Shown here piece by piece: positions 46,079-58,325 of a stretch of DNA of 64,000 nucleotides. The stretch covers positions 7,958,167 to 8,022,166 of the forward strand of contig NC_134762.1 of the NCBI RefSeq assembly GCF_050436995.1. Reading direction: 5' to 3'. How positions within the stretch are numbered: the first letter of the stretch is position 1; each line of letters begins with the position of its first letter. The notes under the pieces are model-generated. The model saw nothing but the letters and a program-made list of their open reading frames with translations, was not told where the DNA came from and searched no databases. Source of the DNA: Anticarsia gemmatalis. Taxonomy: Eukaryota; Arthropoda; Insecta; Lepidoptera; Erebidae. Position numbers and translations under genes: made by a program.

Positions 46079-47109
46079 AGGCATTTGAGGCTACTATAAA
46101 AAACTCTGCAACCAATCATATTTCGTGGTTGAATATCCTGAAACAGCACAAGGTCGTTTGTAACAGTACACCTTAAGTGAACCTTCCAAGAGGCTCCGAG
46201 ATGACAGGAGCGATAGATGAATGGCAGAAAATGGAAGCAAAACCTCCCACGTATCGGATGTCTAATGGATAGGGTGCTAAGTATGTTTTGATTTCTCTTA
46301 CGGTGTACTAACCTATTTTGAGGGTAATAATATACTCATGAGGAAATAAATCCTTAATAATGTTATGGTTTTCCAAAAACAAAGTGTGTTTTTCAGTGAT
46401 AAATCCCGATTTCTTTTTAGAATATAAAATAAGTCCCGCTGTAAAGATCTCGTTTCTTCATGTCATCTTTGGTGTAAAGGTTAAAAATATTAAGACTTAA
46501 AATAAAGATGAAAATGTTTCTATAGCTAAAGAGATCTTTGACAGGACTGTAATTTTGAGAATATGCCCTACAAAATATTAGTAAGTGAAATTGTGTTAGG
46601 TAAATCTGTATTTTATTCATACTCTTGTACAATGTATTTTCTAAATAACAAATAAAGAAAAACAGGTAAAAATATCTTATAACATCAAGCATTATTATCA
46701 CGCTGATTTTATTCAACACAAACACCGAATTTACGATAATAATGAGCTATTTTATTACACTTAATACTTTCCCTTAACAGGAAGAGTTTATTCCAAAAAT
46801 AGCAAGCGAATATCACAGGAAAATGAAGGAATATTCCAGAAAATATTCTTTAACAAAATATTGAAGGCTTGTCACGAAAAGTTACGAATTTTTGAAACTC
46901 CTTAAAAATTTTGTTTGTTCTTTATTTTTTTGTTGTTGTAGATCAAAATACGAACATTTTCTGCGAAGTCATTTTGCTACTTTGTGAATAATAATTAAGT
47001 GTTTTTTTAATAAATATAGTGAATAATTTTTAAAGAGCACAACAAAGCTTTAGACTCAAGTCACTGCTTGGCTTTTTGTGTCGTTCTTAGAATGTTATAT
47101 TTAAAGCTT

Positions 47110-47452
47110 TATAGAGAACTAGCTGACCCGCGCGCAACTTCGCTTGCATCACATAAGAGAGAATGGGTCAGAATTTTCCACGTTTTTGTAACACTTTTTA
47201 CTGTTACTCTGCTCCTATTGGTCGTAGCGTGGTGATACAAAATATGCTTTTTTTTTCACGAAAAATATTCTAAAAATTATTTATATCGTTTTTGTTAATT
47301 CATTCGCGACTTCGTTCGCCACCTGAATTTTCCCGGGCAATGCGTCATTTTCCCGGGGTAAAAAGTAGCCTATGTCCTTTCTCAAGTATCAAAATATCTC
47401 CATACCAAATTTCATGCAAATTGGTTCAGTAGTTTAGGCGTGATTGAGTAGC

Positions 47453-47483
<31 letters not shown>

Positions 47484-47516
47484 GTTACTTTCGCATTTAT
47501 AATATTAGTATGGATG
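47110..47516 (+). repeat. Retroposon-tail repeat with (CAGA)n microsatellite
   Basis: It starts ACTAGCTGACCCGCGCGCAA, then CTTCGCTTGCATCAC. It carries AAGTAGCCTATGTCC and AAATTGGTTCAGTAGTTTAG, a (CAGA)n run at 47453-47483 and the tail CATTTATAATATTAGTATGG. Probably a non-LTR or SINE family of the order; the exact name is uncertain. It may include two joined members. Confidence 0.75.
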
Positions 47517-47669
47517 ACAGAGTTACCAGCGTAAAGCGCCTTGGAAATGTACATTAAACGAATATTTGACATTGGAACGATAAGAGTTCGATAGTATCGT
47601 ATCGAAAAACGGTTACGCACGGTTTAAGGCTTTATAATGAATTTAAAATTGTACAGACTTGTATGTAAA

Positions 47670-47935
47670 ACTAGCCGACCCGCGCAACTTCGCTTGCGTC
47701 ACTTAAGAGAATGAGTCAAATTTTTCCCCATTTTTGTAACATTTTTCGTTGCTACTCCGCTCCTAATGACTGTAGCGTAATGTTATATAGCCTATAGCCT
47801 TCCTCGATAATTGGGCTATCTAACACTGAAAGAATTTTTCAAATCGGACCAGTAGTTCCTGAGATTAGCGCGTTCAAACAAACAAACAAACAAACAAACA
47901 AACTCTTCAGCTTTATAATATTAGTATAGATTGGT
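47670..47935 (+). repeat. Retroposon-tail repeat with (CAAA)n microsatellite
   Basis: ACTAGCCGACCCGCGCAACT head, GTTGCTACTCCGCTCCTAAT middle, (CAAA)n at 47877-47901 and tail CTTTATAATATTAGTATAG. Same orientation as the neighbour at 47110; the two differ in the tetranucleotide. Confidence 0.75.
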
Positions 47936-48159
47936 AGCTATATGATATTGAAGTTTCAGCAGCCCTTGACCCCGAAGGGTCGAGGTCGACACTTGGCCTT
48001 ACAAGTACTTGTTAATACGGTTTCTTCAATTTTGCCAATGTTTGATATTACCCGTGTCTATATTTAGTTCGGATTTAAATAATATTTTGGCCATTAAAAT
48101 TTGGGATTCTGTAAACGAAACGGTGTAGCTGTGGAGAGTATATTTTTATTTTAGGGCTA

Positions 48160-48250
48160 TTTCAAATGTACCACAAACCACACCACAACGACAACACTTG
48201 GTTCGGTGCATATTTTTCATATTTTGGTGCTATTTTGGTGCATATTTTGT
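48160..48250 (+). repeat. Second copy of GGGCTATTTCA repeat
   Basis: GGGCTATTTCAAATGTACCA, then CACCACAACGACAACACTTG, diverged from 9735-9845. Confidence 0.5.
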
Positions 48251-48868
48251 AGGTATGTGGTGAAACGGGTGTGTATATACACAGTGTACTTTGCATCCAA
48301 CATCATTTACAACAAGCGTGTTTTTTTTGTCAAGTTGCATACACGTAACAATTTTTAAGCTTATAACAGTCAACTAAACAGGATTCCTAAATATTCAAGT
48401 TTTTCACAACGTATTTTCGGCGAAACAGAGTAGATCGAGGAAGCTGAAAATGACACGGAAATTCAAAAATAATTGCTGCGCATTACATTACAGATCAAAA
48501 GAGACCCGAAAAAATGGTGACAAAAAAGCAAAAAAATTTTTTTTCGCGATAACGTTCTGAGCTACTAGTTCAAAAGAAATTCTTTTATGTAAGCTTCAGA
48601 AGAAATAAATTACAGAGGAAATGACGACCTTTAAAAGATTTTTTGGTTTTGCTTTTAAGTTTCATTATTACCTACATCTTTACACAAAAGTTTAGGCAGA
48701 AGTGTGACAAAATATTACAACTTTTTACCATTTATGATGATAGTCTCATACAAATTAAGTTCCTAAAGGTCGAGTTTCTATCAAAATTAATACCAGTATT
48801 GAAACAAAACAAGAATAAATAAAAATCGATTTTATCCAGCTCGGCAATCAAGGTGGCGAAAAGGCCAA

Positions 48869-48891
48869 TTTTCTACTGTCCACTATCGAAA
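48869..48891 (-). repeat. MITE-like family A, end fragment
   Basis: TTTTCTACTGTCCACTATCG resembles the inverted 3' terminus only. Confidence 0.35.
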
Positions 48892-51364
48892 TCCAAAGCA
48901 CCTATGTATAGACAAATGTTCTGTGAAAACTAATCCGTACCTCTATTTTTCCACAAGAACTTTTTTCTAAAGTCATTTTACTCCATACTACGAAATAGAA
49001 CTCGTGCTACAGCTGATCCATACACATACGGAACACACACATAGTTTGTACAAGTTTTTCATCAAATATTACGCAAGGTTTTTTGGCAGCACTTCCGAGA
49101 CGCATGCAGTGCTCTGTATATTTTATAGTTTGACCTACATGTTAAAATGTGCCTTTGCAAGCCAAAAAGAAATGAAGAAAATACGGAGTACTTAGCCTTG
49201 TTAAAACTTGCGTGTTTTAAAATCTGCAATGCCCATTAAATGTTTTTTGCAGTACTCACTTTACTTTTGGAAAGAAACAAGACTTGCTATCAAGAATTGA
49301 TTTTCTCGTATTTTTGTAAGAAATACTTACTCTTTAATTAAGCTTTTAAAGCGCACTTCCCCAAATTCTAATTATAGCCTGATTTTTATGCCATCAGATA
49401 TAGCAATACTCAAAAAACACTATCAAAAACAATAGAAGCTTGAAGTAATTAAAATAATTCAACCAAAACTAACACAAGAAATCGTTCTCTCCAAACACAT
49501 CTGGATTACTCGTCGTCATTCCATTCCAAACTGCAAACTATTCCAATCAGACATTCCAGCTACCTCCAGCTGGTGTCCAACAAAAAGGTAACATTTATCA
49601 AACTAATTATCACAGATTGCACCTGTGTTATAAATGAGGACATTAATCCTATCAAACGGCGAGTATGTGAAAGAATCCGATAATTAATTTTGCACTTATT
49701 GGCTCGCTTTGCTAATCGATTTTGATATCTTGATAAGTTGGATTAAGGTTTAATTTTGAAGCATAGGGATTTTTTCGTTTATTTTAGTGTCATGAAATAA
49801 AATAAATTGAGCCAAAATGGTATACATTATGTATTCACTAGACGTGCAAATAGTTCGATGGTTTATCATGACATAACTGTATTGGTAAAACAATTAAAAT
49901 TCCCCCATACTTTGATGAGGTGACATAGAGGTTTGATCGTTCTCATTCAGTTACGAAACCCGTGATAAGCCATTGCTGGATTAATTCTAACGTTCACTAA
50001 ATTATACTAACCTTTGCATAGGAGTAGGTACCGCAAATGAACGTTCACTCTATATCAAATTAAAAGTGTCACGTCCTCACTGATAAAAGCGATAATATTC
50101 TCCGTGCACTACATACAAAAGACCCATTAATTTCTCCCAATGATTCATTATATCACCATTAATATATAGGTCAAAGAAAGCACAGAAAACGAGACTCTTG
50201 TGATCAAAAGGTTTCATTAATCATAGATTGCCGACTTATTAAGGAAACGTGAATTGATTACTCCAATATGTTATGAATTAAAAGGAACGTTATTGATATG
50301 GGAAAAGTAATGAATCATGCTAGTTACGTGTCATATTCGTGTAAAAGGTTTTTGTGTTCGATCATAGTAATGTACTATTTTCTTGGAAGACTCTTAACGT
50401 ATTTTCTATGATGAGATGAACCTTATAAATGTGTGTGATAGGCGAAGTATCAGGGGGTTACATGCCCGCACCTAAAAAGTGTAGGTGCAATAAATTGTTT
50501 TCCGAATTAGTTAGTATAGACCAAACCACTGTTATTCCAAAAGAATTTGACTTCATTATGTTACTTACTTTGGCAAATATTCTTGTATTATCAAAATTAT
50601 AATGGTGTCGTTAAAACTATTATTTGCTAACTACTTAAATTATTCTATCGTTATAAATTCAAACGATTAGATCTTAACGACAAACCATCCATTCATTTTT
50701 GGCTCTATAACGCAATGCGGAGTAAAATAGTTTAAAATGATAAGCTGAAAAGAGAAAATAAGTAATTGCTGTACTTTTTAATCATTTGGAATAGGCCTCT
50801 TTCATGAGATTTTGTAATACCGGAAATATATGGAACATCTACGCCGAAATATTTTTACTAAAGTTGTAGTAATAACACAGGCATGAAACGTCGTATTAAT
50901 TACAGTGTATTGTGTAAGTGGTATACAGTAAATTGTTTCAGTATATCGTTAATATGTATATCAAAAGTTCGCTACTTCCTAATAAGTTTCGTAGTTTGTG
51001 AAACTATGTATAAATAATGGACCTGTTGCGTATTCAACATTATCGCCCCCTAAGGCTATCAATTTAAGTTAGGTTAGTGGCCGAACAGTTAGTGCGACTC
51101 AATTATCGTGAATCTTAATTTTCTTATCATTTATAGTACTCCGAATAACATTAATATGTATTTATTTTTTTATAGAAATAAGGAGATTGTCTCTTTTTTA
51201 TTTGCAATATCCTATTTTTGTTGCAATCGATACTTATTTGTTAATCTTATTAAATAAATACATTAAGTTAGCGCGAGTAATACGTTAGGTTAGGCCTGTA
51301 ATCTGAGTTTAGAATGCGCTGACCAGAAAAGTTATTTCAAATTATTCTTTAGGGTAGTTTTCAT

Positions 51365-51456
51365 GAGGTAGTCCATCTAGAGCACCCGTGCTCCTCGACG
51401 AAAATATAGGTATTTGGCAGGTGCTATTCGAACGGGTGCTCTACATGGACTACCTC
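51365..51456. mobile_element. 92 bp MITE with 25 bp TIRs and TCAT flanks
   Basis: The arms 51365-51389 and 51432-51456 are inverted copies with one mismatch (GAGGTAGTCCAT...GAGCACCCGT). TCAT lies directly outside on both sides (51361-51364 and 51457-51460), a likely 4 bp target-site duplication. The 42 bp centre is non-coding. Confidence 0.8.
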
Positions 51457-52064
51457 TCATTGCAGTTTCAAAAATTTAAAGGTTTTGTGGAGATATACTA
51501 GACTGAAGAGTGACTACAAGACAGTATACAGTAACTGTTGGTTAATCAATTCTGAGAAAATATCATTATTATCAGTTTAATATAAAATTTAATACGCTAC
51601 TTTGAGAACTTTATTCCACAAGAGTAAAAATCATCTTATTTTCCTACGAAAGAGCAAAGATATTGGAGAACAAACTATCTGGGCTGCTGTAAATTACAGT
51701 GCACAAAGAACACAGACTTTAAATTGAAAAATAAAGGCGCTCTTAATATTCAAACGACGGTAAGAGCCAGCTTTGGGATATGGCCGCGCAATAAGCGAGT
51801 TATTGCGAATAATAAATCATATTAAATTAAATTTGAAAGGGACTGCAATATTGGATTTATGATCGAATTGAGACTACCACGACATTTGGTTTTTGTCATG
51901 TATTCAGATAATAAATTGTAACTGGCTTTAACACTGTACATGAAACACAGTTCAGAATTAAAGAGAAAGCCTTTTAGTCTACTGCAAGTATAGTGCAAAT
52001 TCTTTATCTATAGGTGAAATGAAATAATAAATCACTAACTAAAATTGATCTCATACTGTCTTAC

Positions 52065-52125
52065 TGTAAGCCGCAGGGCAAGGGTCTACTCCCAGAATAA
52101 GGGAAGAATTAGGTTTTTAATTAAA
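52065..52125 (+). repeat. GGGCAAGGGTCT-family repeat fragment
   Basis: GCAGGGCAAGGGTCTACTCC followed by CAGAATAAGGGAAGAATTAGG. Confidence 0.65.
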
Positions 52126-53382
52126 AGGGGTTTGAAGACAAGAATAAAATTCTAGCCATGCAAGGTCTCATCAAAACAAATATAAGAAATATTTTCATAA
52201 CTAGAGCTGTTTATTGTACAAGTTTTATCTCAAAACATAACAAAATATTTGTTTTAATTTAAAGAAAAATAAATTTTGTAGTTGCAAACAGTAATCCACA
52301 AATTCCAGCTATCATTTATTCAGCTTAAAACTAATAATAGTTTCAAAGACTTGAACTTTTCTTTAAACCACTGATGAACAAAACTTCTCATTGTTTTCCA
52401 TCTTTTCATTATCTCATAATACCGCGACTCAAAAGTTAAATTAGTTATGAAATTTTTAATCTTTGAGCAAATTTTCAATTAAACGCCTATCTCCCGCTGG
52501 TTTTATGGCCGTTTCGTCCATTTTTTCAAACGTTCGAAATGAGATTTTCATTCAAAACTACTTATAAGTTTCGTAACAGGATCTTTTTTATTAGCAGCGA
52601 ATTTCTTTCTACTTGTGTTCGTTCTGTAGGAATAACTTTTCCTTATTCAAAGAGAAAGTTTGAAGAAATTGTTTGTTTTGACAAGTTATTGTTGTATATT
52701 GCTTTTAAACTGTCTTTCTTTGTTTGTTTAATGGATGGTTTGGTTCTACTGTTTTCCAATAGTACTCATATGGAAACTGTAATGCGACTCTGGACGGAAG
52801 AGTTGACTTTCGTAATGCAATTGTTTTGTTCAATGGAGCGTTTTAGTTTTAAAATGCAACATAAATATTTGACTATATTTTGTACTACAGTCAATTAAAA
52901 GAGAATACGTATTTTTAGGTTACCATTTTCATTTGATGTATTAATTATGTACATTTTATGTTTAAACTACTAGAAACTAATGTTGTTTTACAATTTATTA
53001 AATTCAGCCAGAATATTGAACATTACTTAAAAACTATTGAAGTATTACAGACTATATTACTGTTCTATACTTCAAGCCACTATTAAAATTTTTCGTAAAT
53101 TTTACAGCCTCTTTGATAAAACTATTATGAGTTACCAACATCATTTTAAATAAAACAAATGGATTAAAACACAGCGGTATTCAGATAATGTCAGTACTAA
53201 TGTTGCATTACAGGAAAACCAAGAAAAATATCTCATAACAAGCTAAGTATTTTAAATGACGTCTAATACAACGTATTTAAACGTTCTTCGAAACTCCACA
53301 ATTATGGAGCATTACAATCAATCAAACTGCAATCAACACTCTCATTATTGGAATTCTGCTATTGTTACTAGTTATTAGGGTT

Positions 53383-53671
53383 CCATACCCAAAGGGTAAA
53401 AACGGGACCCTGTTACTGAGACCTCACTGTCTCTCAGTCTGTCACAAGCTGTATCTCATGAACCGCAATTGTTAGACAGTTGAAATGTTCACAGATCATG
53501 TATGATGATGTAATTCTGTTGCCGGTTTATCGACAAATACTAGATAAATTAATAAAATAAGTAAACAAATATTATTTTGAAGGAACAAACGAATTTTTTT
53601 CGTCATTTTTAAAATGGATAGCGGTACGGAACTTTACGTGTGTGAGTACCAACTCGCACTGAGCCGGTTTT
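53383..53671 (+). repeat. Lepidopteran GGGTTCC...GCCGG dispersed repeat
   Basis: TAGGGTTCCATACCCAAAGG, AAACGGGACCCTGTTACTGA, GCTGTATCTCATGAACCGCA, GCGGTACGGAACTTTACGTG and CAACTCGCACTGAGCCGG are the landmarks, in order, of a very common moth repeat. It is non-coding, and the name is unknown to me. Confidence 0.75.
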
Positions 53672-53894
53672 TTTACACATTACTTGAAGAAAAAAATGAC
53701 GGAAACATTTAGCTTTATAAATCATTGTAAAAAGTGTTAACAGACGGGTTTGATAAAGTGATATTAATTGTTATGATCATTTCACATGCTCATAAAAATT
53801 CCTATTTCCAAGTTATTTGCACACAAAGACAAATGTGTGAAACTCAATGTGTATCTAATTGTCTGTTCTGTATAAAAAACCAAATTCTAAGTCA

Positions 53895-54068
53895 CTAGCT
53901 CTTAACCGCGACTACGTCCGCGTGGATAATATCGCTTTATTTTGACTTCTGTCACGTCACGAAAAAAAATGGGCTAAAGCTAATATTTTTATAGCCTTTA
54001 TATTATTTTGGTACATAAGCCACAACACTTCCTAGTTCTGTAGATACTTGATCAGTCGTTTTGTCATA
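53895..54068 (+). repeat. Retroposon-tail repeat, diverged
   Basis: ACTAGCTCTTAACCGCGACT, then ACGTCCGCGTGGATAAT, is the head of the same family found inverted at 5995-6232. The tail is decayed. Confidence 0.6.
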
Positions 54069-56699
54069 AGTAAGTAAAAAAGAACCATCCAATTATCCAT
54101 ATTTACTCATTTATAAAATAAGTAAGACTAACATTAACTAATATCATACAGAAAATAATAGTAGTATAAGTCATACTAACGATATGTGGTCGAGAAAAAT
54201 GTTTCGTTACTTTGAAGTTGCGGCGAAAAACATATACAAATGTGATGAGTACGATATATATTATTATAGAAAAGTGTTTTCTTAGTTTATGAAATTGTGA
54301 TAAAAATTCAATTAAAAAAGTATTATACCATTTTATTTTCAGATTATAATCTTAATTGGGATGTTATTTTGTTACCTATTTCAAATTTTACAACTGAACA
54401 ATTACTGTTTAAACTATATTAATTAAAATATTGAGTAGCCAAATGTTTTCCTCTTGTTATCCCAGACGAAAATGATGAAATAATAATCCAACTCTAAAAT
54501 TTAAATCTCAGGAGAAAATTTTATCTAGCATTTATCAAAATAATTGTAAGTTTATTTAAAATTATAGATGTTTAAATTTAATTTCGGCTTGGATATTATT
54601 GGTTAACAACCTTAAATTATAAGTTTCCTTTTACAATTTTCTTTTGGTTCACTTTCCCTGATACATGATATTAAACAAGTTCAAAAACTTCTCCGTTTAA
54701 AAAATACTTTAGGCGTTTCGATTGGAAGACATAAGGTTTTAATCGTTTTTCCCCCGAAAAATTACGCACTCGACTTATATCCGACAATTTCTTTCTGTAC
54801 CAACTTTCATGTCCCACTACTTAACAAAGATTTCTTTATCCATCAAAACACTCTATCAGAGGCAATTAATAAGACCCCGATTTATTTCTTTAAAGTATTA
54901 AATACCCATACTTTGGCTTATACTATTACAGACTATTATTTTAGCCTGTTACAACATATTATAAATTAGATATTTATCTTTCAAAAAATTAGAATTTCAC
55001 CCGTTCTTTTAATCACTTTTATTCAAAAAAACTAAACCGATTCGACCAAAACGTTCCACATAGCCGGACAACGGATACAATAAAATAGTAACCGTCACCG
55101 GCTACTGTCAGATGCATTGGTATACCGGCTTACGGCTAAACCATATTTTAAGCCGGACGGCTTGACAACAAAGGGGATCGATTGATTGTTACATTGACAT
55201 GTGGACTTTGGAGTGATTCATTCACATTTTGAAATAGGATTAAGAGAAGAATTTTCTTTTTCCAATGTTGAGTAAAACGTTTTTGAGGCTTCTAAAAAGT
55301 AACGGGGTGGTTTATACAATATTGAATGCTTACTTTTTCAAACATTAAAATCATTTAAAAATTTTAGATTAGGATTTTTGTTTGAAAGTAGACCTAGAAT
55401 TTTTTTTAGTATGATAAAGATACGATATCATACACAGATCTAAAATTAATGTACGAAAAAATTACGACATTGTTATTCTGAGAAACCGTTACCTAATGTT
55501 ATTTAAAATAGAATATGTATAGTTAAAATGACAATTACTTGCATTCAGTCCAAAAAACCTTCTGAAATCATTTAACCAATTTTCCTGTTAATAGATACAA
55601 AATCAGACAAAATAATTGGCATCCGTCATTATAAATAATCGTATTTTCTTGTACAAGCTAAAGGTTAATCGGATTTCGTTTGAGAAGGCGTCGAAGTAAT
55701 GTCTTATAGTCCGACAACTTAGCAGAGAGCCCTGACATGCACGATTTATCACGATTACAATTTGTTGTTCTGAGTATTTTGAAAGTAAAGTAATGTATCT
55801 AACATGCTACCTTCAGCTGCATAAGCTTGCAGGTCCCTCATTCTGTAAAATCTGAATTTTATATACCTGCGCCAGTCGTTAACTTTGCATATAAGGCTCT
55901 GTGCTAAGTTGTTGGACTATAGTATCTAATGTCGCTTATGTTCGCAAGTCTACGTATAATCTAATTAGGTAGCATTATGAGTATGCCTTTAGCGGTAAAG
56001 GAAAATATCGTGAGGACACTTATGTGTAAAGTGCTTGTAGCGTTCTTGAAGTAGGGACTAAATTACTGATTTATTGGGACTGTACGTTTCAATACATGTT
56101 GAGCAGAGAGAAAAATATCAAAGAAACTTTCATAAATAAGAAATGTATTGGTTTTAGGTTATTATAGCCGAAGTACATTATTTTTAGCCATCTTAGCACT
56201 ACAGATTCGAATATCTTACATTATGTATACATCTACGTATAAAGTAGGTAGGTATATTTGAAAAAAAAGGGAAAATAGTTGTTATTTAACTTTGTAAACT
56301 TTTGAATATGAATTAATATCAGTTATTTTTATTTTGCTCGTGCTTTAAATTTGGGCCAAAACGCCATTACGGCTGTCAAAATTCAAATAAATCAATACAA
56401 ATGATTTATTATTTTAAGTCAAATGCTGGCACTTTTAGATAGCCAATCATTAGAGGTAGAGAGTGAATTTAGGGAAAGAAGATAATTTCACACTACATAT
56501 ATAATATACATACCAAATAGGTTCCGAGTTTCGTTGACTATTTACCACGCAAGTACCCAGTAATTTCCTTTTCCCAATTAAGTAATCTACACATATTTAC
56601 ATTAACAAACTTCCAAAAGCAAAACCCAACCAAAATATCGTGGCAAATCCCTAAATTTTCGCAACACCGAAATCTCCACACTACTAACATAACAGAATT

Positions 56700-56850
56700 A
56701 ACACGCAAATCTCTTGCAGCTGCACCTGTGCTAATCTCTCAATTAACCGGAGACTCGATCAAAGCATTAGCACATTTCACGTTACGGAACGACTGGATAT
56801 GGTATGAAACTTCATTGTAGATTAAACGAGAATTGAGAAGCTTATTTCAG
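56700..56850 (+). repeat. 151 bp duplicated block, copy 1
   Basis: It contains TTGCAGCTGCACCTGTGCTA and ACGTTACGGAACGACTGGAT. Copy 2 at 57114-57264 differs at about seven positions (about 95% identity). CAGCTG and CACCTG are E-box cores. A family A MITE-like element starts exactly where this copy ends. Confidence 0.85.
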
Positions 56851-57022
56851 TACCGCGATACTGTAGTCGGTACTGACGAGTATTGAAAGTTTGACATTTA
56901 GAATGTACTGCCAAAATAGTTCCTACGACGCCCCTCAGAGGCGCTGATCAGATTTTCATACAACATTTCTTGATGACAGGACGGTCGTCGGTAGTCTATA
57001 GTAGTAGAGACTCGAGCTGCTG
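56850..57022 (+). mobile_element. MITE-like family A, copy between duplicated blocks
   Basis: TACCGCGATACTGTAGTCGG, TTTGACATTTAGAATGTACT, CAGAGGCGCTGATCAGATTT and the end ATAGTAGTAGAGACTCGAGC. Confidence 0.75.
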
Positions 57023-57113
57023 AATGACAATGTCATATTCTGACAACTTAGGAATGAACTTTCACAAATTATCTAGATTATAATAAATTATTTTGTGTGT
57101 ATATAGTTTTTCC

Positions 57114-57264
57114 AACACGCGAATCTGTTGCAGCTGCACCTGTGCTAATCTCTCAATTAACCGGAGACTCGATCAAAGCATTAGCACATTTCACGTTACG
57201 GAACGACTGGATATGGTATGAAACTTGATTGTAGATTATACGCGAATTGAGATGCTTATTTCTG
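57114..57264 (+). repeat. 151 bp duplicated block, copy 2
   Basis: Direct repeat of 56700-56850, start to start 414 bp. Confidence 0.85.
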
Positions 57265-57334
57265 AAATAATGTTGTAGTTTCACAACTCAGAAGCGAGAC
57301 TTATCTTTATTATAATAAATAAATCTGGTCCGCA

Positions 57335-57470
57335 TTTGACCAGCATTGTGAACTCAAGGCCTTACCCCTCCCTCATTCGGGAGGAGATCCTTGCCCAGCA
57401 TGATGGACTCAAGGCTTTACCCTTCCCGTGTTAATTATGATACACTTGCACAGCTGTGGAACGGTAACTG
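57335..57470 (-). repeat. GGAGACCC-family repeat, two partial units
   Basis: CATTCGGGAGGAGATCCTTG followed by CCCAGCATGATGGACTCAAGG; TCAAGGC and TTACCC motifs occur twice, suggesting a tandem partial duplication. Confidence 0.6.
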
Positions 57471-57606
57471 GTTAAAAAAAAACAAAATAAAATATGCGTG
57501 GCAAACAAGCAAAGTTAAAGAGGATATAGTATTATCTAATTTAAATTGTGATTGTAATACATAATAAACATACGACTGCTTTGTAGACATGAAATACAGG
57601 AGGAGA

Positions 57607-57757
57607 GGATTCTCTACCACTTTCGACTATCAGCAGCCGAATAGCTATCGAGATATTTTGTATGAAAATCCGATCAACGACACTAGCGGACGCCGTAGGA
57701 ACTATTTTGACAGTACGTTTTAAGTGTCAAACTCTCGATACAAGTTAGCCTAGCTGG
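57607..57757 (-). mobile_element. MITE-like family A, reverse copy
   Basis: GATTCTCTACCACTTTCGAC at the left and GTGTCAAACTCTCGATACAA toward the right. Confidence 0.75.
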
Positions 57758-58177
57758 TCAGCATCTAAAACATGTATCACTTTTATTCGATGAGCCTTTA
57801 ACGGCTAAATACATTATTCAGTCAACGTTTATGAACTGTAGCACAAACAGCTAACAATTCATCGTTTACATTGTATTCAATTAAGTGTTATGTAATGCGA
57901 TTGTTTTTATCATTGTTACACATTTGTATTACAATTGTTAACGTTTTTTGTTGAGTTAATTGAGGATAATAATGTATGCTTGATCTATTTTTATAGATAA
58001 TTAGATCATTTGTAGGTTGTCTTAGAGTGAGATGGATTTGGTACAATGCGCAGTGGACAGGTGTGCTGTGATGTGATGTGACCTTGTTTTATATCGCATT
58101 AGAAGACCCTTTTATTGTTTTAATGTCTAATAGAACAAACAATAGCGAACGAGGCACGAGGCAAAACATTGCCATCT

Positions 58178-58325
58178 GTAGCGCAATTTTCTGCAGTCGA
58201 TACTATCGAGTATCGAGAGGTTGACATCTAAAATGTATTGGAAAGATACACGCTAAAGGCGCTGGTTAAATTATATTATCATACAACATTTCTCGATTGT
58301 ATAGTATAGATAGTCGATAGCGGTA
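58178..58325 (+). mobile_element. MITE-like family A, copy
   Basis: Starts GTAGCGCAATTTTCTGCAGT; core TTGACATCTAAAATGTATTG; ends ATAGTCGATAGCGGTAC. Confidence 0.75.

Larger units (their letters stand above)
42069..46900. other. Upstream intron or 5' region, no coding exon found
   Basis: Contains a SINE (43019-43275), a GC-rich patch (43818-43922), a near-perfect hairpin (44261-44308), dispersed repeats at 44360-44475 and 45118-45200 and a small TIR element (45974-46078). No exon could be joined in phase 0 to the one at 42068. Confidence 0.6.
46901..55999. other. Repeat-rich upstream stretch, no exon found
   Basis: Beyond the repeats listed between 47110 and 53671 the sequence is AT-rich and featureless. 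A 119-codon open frame at 52539-52898 has no recognisable protein features. Confidence 0.6.

Noticed and set aside
47453..47483. (CAGA)n run as a CRISPR-like or functional tandem array
   Set aside because: Plain tetranucleotide microsatellite within a retroposon tail.
52539..52898. 119-codon plus-strand open frame with hydrophobic segments
   Set aside because: No recognisable domain and no supporting splice context. Composition is consistent with a chance frame in AT-rich DNA.
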